A DNA stretch of 6,398 nt from Elusimicrobiota bacterium (GTDB taxonomy: Bacteria; Elusimicrobiota; UBA8919), in NCBI GenBank assembly GCA_003452965.1, contig DMMW01000066.1, positions 1 through 6,398 of the forward strand, written 5' to 3'. The translations under genes and the position numbers were made by a program. The number at the start of each line of letters is the position of its first letter. Position 1 is the first letter of the stretch. Below the pieces are notes generated by a model. The model saw nothing but the letters and a program-made list of their open reading frames with translations. It was not told the origin of the DNA and searched no databases. This document shows, one piece after another, positions 6,301 to 6,398 of this stretch.

Positions 6301-6398
6301 AAATGAGTTTATTGCTTTTATTTTACTTAAAAAATGAATTAAATCAAGTTCATTCTTTGAATTTTAAAAATAAGACCTATTTTGAAAGAACTCATTTC
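6301..6398. repeat. inverted repeat bracketing the downstream region
   Basis: AAATGAGTT (6301-6309) and AACTCATTT (6389-6397) are exact inverted copies about 80 bp apart, enclosing the smaller hairpins at 6333-6354 and 6368-6384. They could close a larger RNA structure, or the left copy could be a degenerate fragment of a CRISPR repeat. The pairing is visible; its role is not known. Confidence 0.35.
6329..6398 (-). ncRNA. possible 3' part of a tracrRNA, running off the right edge
   Basis: Read on the minus strand, this stretch has the order expected of a tracrRNA tail. GTTCTTTCAAAAT (6391-6379) would be the 3' end of an anti-repeat, pairing with a repeat that begins TTTTGAAAGAAC. AAAATA-GGTCT-TATTTT (6385-6369 region) forms a small hairpin at the nexus position. 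AATGAA (6354-6349) pairs with TTCATT (6338-6333), followed by T6 (6334-6329). The AAAAT-then-AGG order resembles the AAAATAAGG junction of known tracrRNAs. The hairpins are palindromic, so a plus-strand reading (AAAAATAAGACC at 6366-6377) is also possible. The stems are A/U-rich and the repeat is not in the window, so this is tentative. Confidence 0.3.

Noticed and set aside
6231..6398. A CRISPR array within the window
   Set aside because: No unit of 25 bases or more recurs here; at most one repeat-like copy could be present at the edge.

Overview
The window is AT-rich (roughly one third G+C by eye) and looks like a defence island in a bacterial chromosome. Everything recognisable is on the plus strand. 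I cannot name the organism. A compact cas9-cas1-cas2 locus, an AbiE-type module and a heptanucleotide repeat fit an uncultured or environmental AT-rich bacterium, but this is inference, not a taxonomic call.

Layout: (1) 1-839, a strong sigma70-type promoter carrying two perfect palindromes, followed by an intact AbiEi-like antitoxin/repressor gene. (2) 836-1304, the partner toxin gene abiEii, starting with the usual ATGA overlap but dead: it has a one-base insertion, an in-frame stop and no 3' part. (3) 1305-1360, a GTTATCT tandem repeat that joins the abiEii remnant in frame to (4) 1413-1616, a winged-helix domain like those at the C-terminus of larger regulators. (5) 1617-1788, a short non-coding stretch with an A/T palindrome and a 38-codon signal-peptide-like small ORF that overlaps the start of cas9. 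(6) 1770-6230, a three-gene type II-C-like CRISPR-Cas operon, cas9-cas1-cas2, with overlapping genes and no csn2 or cas4. (7) 6231-6398, a long hairpin terminator and then AT-rich sequence with nested inverted repeats that may belong to a tracrRNA or to the edge of the CRISPR array. No repeat array is demonstrable inside the window.

How it works together: Cas9 (1075 aa, all RuvC and HNH catalytic residues identifiable) would be the RNA-guided effector, and Cas1-Cas2 the spacer-integration complex. The guide RNAs (array and tracrRNA) must lie mostly beyond the right edge or elsewhere. The AbiE module upstream has lost its toxin while keeping an intact, apparently self-regulated antitoxin. This suggests a decaying phage-defence system next to an intact one.
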